A program made the position numbers and the translations under genes. A stretch of DNA of 64,000 nt from Pseudoalteromonas sp. MMG010 (GTDB lineage: Bacteria; Pseudomonadota; Gammaproteobacteria; Enterobacterales; Alteromonadaceae), in contig NZ_JAGJEG010000004.1 in NCBI RefSeq assembly GCF_018100905.1, positions 124,001 through 188,000 of the forward strand. The letters run 5' to 3'. Below the pieces are notes generated by a model. The model was not told where the DNA came from. It saw only the letters and a list, made by a program, of their open reading frames with translations, and made no database searches. Below are positions 63,654 to 64,000 of this stretch, piece by piece (the stretch's first letter is position 1; the number at the start of each line of letters is the position of its first letter).

Positions 63654-64000
63654 ATGGATACACATCGTCCTATTCGTCGCGCACTATTAAGTGTGTCTGA
63701 TAAAACCGGTATTGTTGAATTTGCCCGTGCTCTTGAAGCGCAAGGTGTTGATATTTTATCAACTGGCGGTACTTGCAAACTACTTGCAGAAAATAACATT
63801 AAAGTGACTGAAGTGTCAGATCACACGGGGCATCCTGAAATTATGGATGGCCGCGTAAAAACACTTCACCCTAAAATTCATGGCGGTATTTTAGCACGTC
63901 GTGGACAAGATGAAGATGTAATGGAAAATCATAACATCTCAGCTATCGATATTGTTGTAGTTAACTTATACCCCTTTGCGAATACAGTCGCTCAAGAAAA
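63654..64000 (+). CDS. purH: Bifunctional AICAR transformylase/IMP cyclohydrolase, N-terminal part
   Basis: The first 115 codons are present; the rest runs off the right edge. The N-terminal IMP cyclohydrolase domain is clear ([62 protein letters not shown]). It performs the last two steps of de novo IMP synthesis. GAGGAAA precedes the ATG. Confidence 0.96.
   Translation, partial: MDTHRPIRRALLSVSDKTGIVEFARALEAQGVDILSTGGTCKLLAENNIKVTEVSDHTGHPEIMDGRVKTLHPKIHGGILARRGQDEDVMENHNISAIDIVVVNLYPFANTVAQE

Overview
The window reads as a chromosomal segment of a marine gammaproteobacterium of the Alteromonadales. Pseudoalteromonas is my best guess, from protein similarity recalled from memory and the AT-rich codon use; no search was run. 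Two blocks of conserved housekeeping genes flank a roughly 28 kb purine-catabolism region.

Left edge (1-3000): the start of mdh lies divergent from argR, whose upstream region carries an ARG-box pair. A YfeX-like DyP-type peroxidase follows that seems to have lost both distal catalytic residues. An apparently empty 1.26 kb gap then holds a CsrB-type small RNA, with about 23 GGA motifs, a GacA/UvrY-type activator palindrome upstream and a strong terminator.

Purine region (3000-31000): a RutR-like TetR regulator with a near-consensus RutR-type operator opens the region. A first operon (4110-10239) encodes the late steps: amidase, oxamate-amidohydrolase-like protein, TauE/SafE permease, ureidoglycine-glyoxylate aminotransferase and allantoate amidohydrolase. 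An 8-oxoguanine deaminase follows. A minus-strand block (11840-18203) looks like an envelope nucleoside-scavenging set: TonB-dependent receptor, NUP-family lipoprotein, secreted adenosine deaminase and an unknown exported protein. Two NCS2 permeases come next (AzgA-like and xanthine/urate-type). A tight operon xdhABC-uraD-uraH-guaD-puuD-puuE (21855-30935) converts guanine and xanthine through urate, 5-hydroxyisourate and OHCU to allantoin and allantoate. Together these genes predict full purine breakdown to ammonia, CO2, glycine and oxalate.

Middle (31000-47000): ygiQ, a response regulator with REC, DUF3369, degenerate GGDEF and EAL domains, an SRPBCC protein with an apparent AUC start, TIGR03899, TIGR04219 and DUF2333 proteins, a PCu(A)C copper chaperone, a reduced psp operon, dusA, marC, zur, cheX, a YjbQ-family gene and a lone PL17 oligoalginate lyase.

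Right part (47000-64000): a tRNA-Gly operon contains two intact tRNAs and three 78-bp units that each begin with the first 18 nt of the tRNA. Then come orn, rsgA, psd, rpoH (promoter overlapped by a perfect CIRCE element), ftsX-ftsE-ftsY (FtsY with twelve 15-residue repeats), rsmD, the macromolecular synthesis operon rpsU-yqeY-dnaG-rpoD, prmA, dusB-fis and the start of purH.
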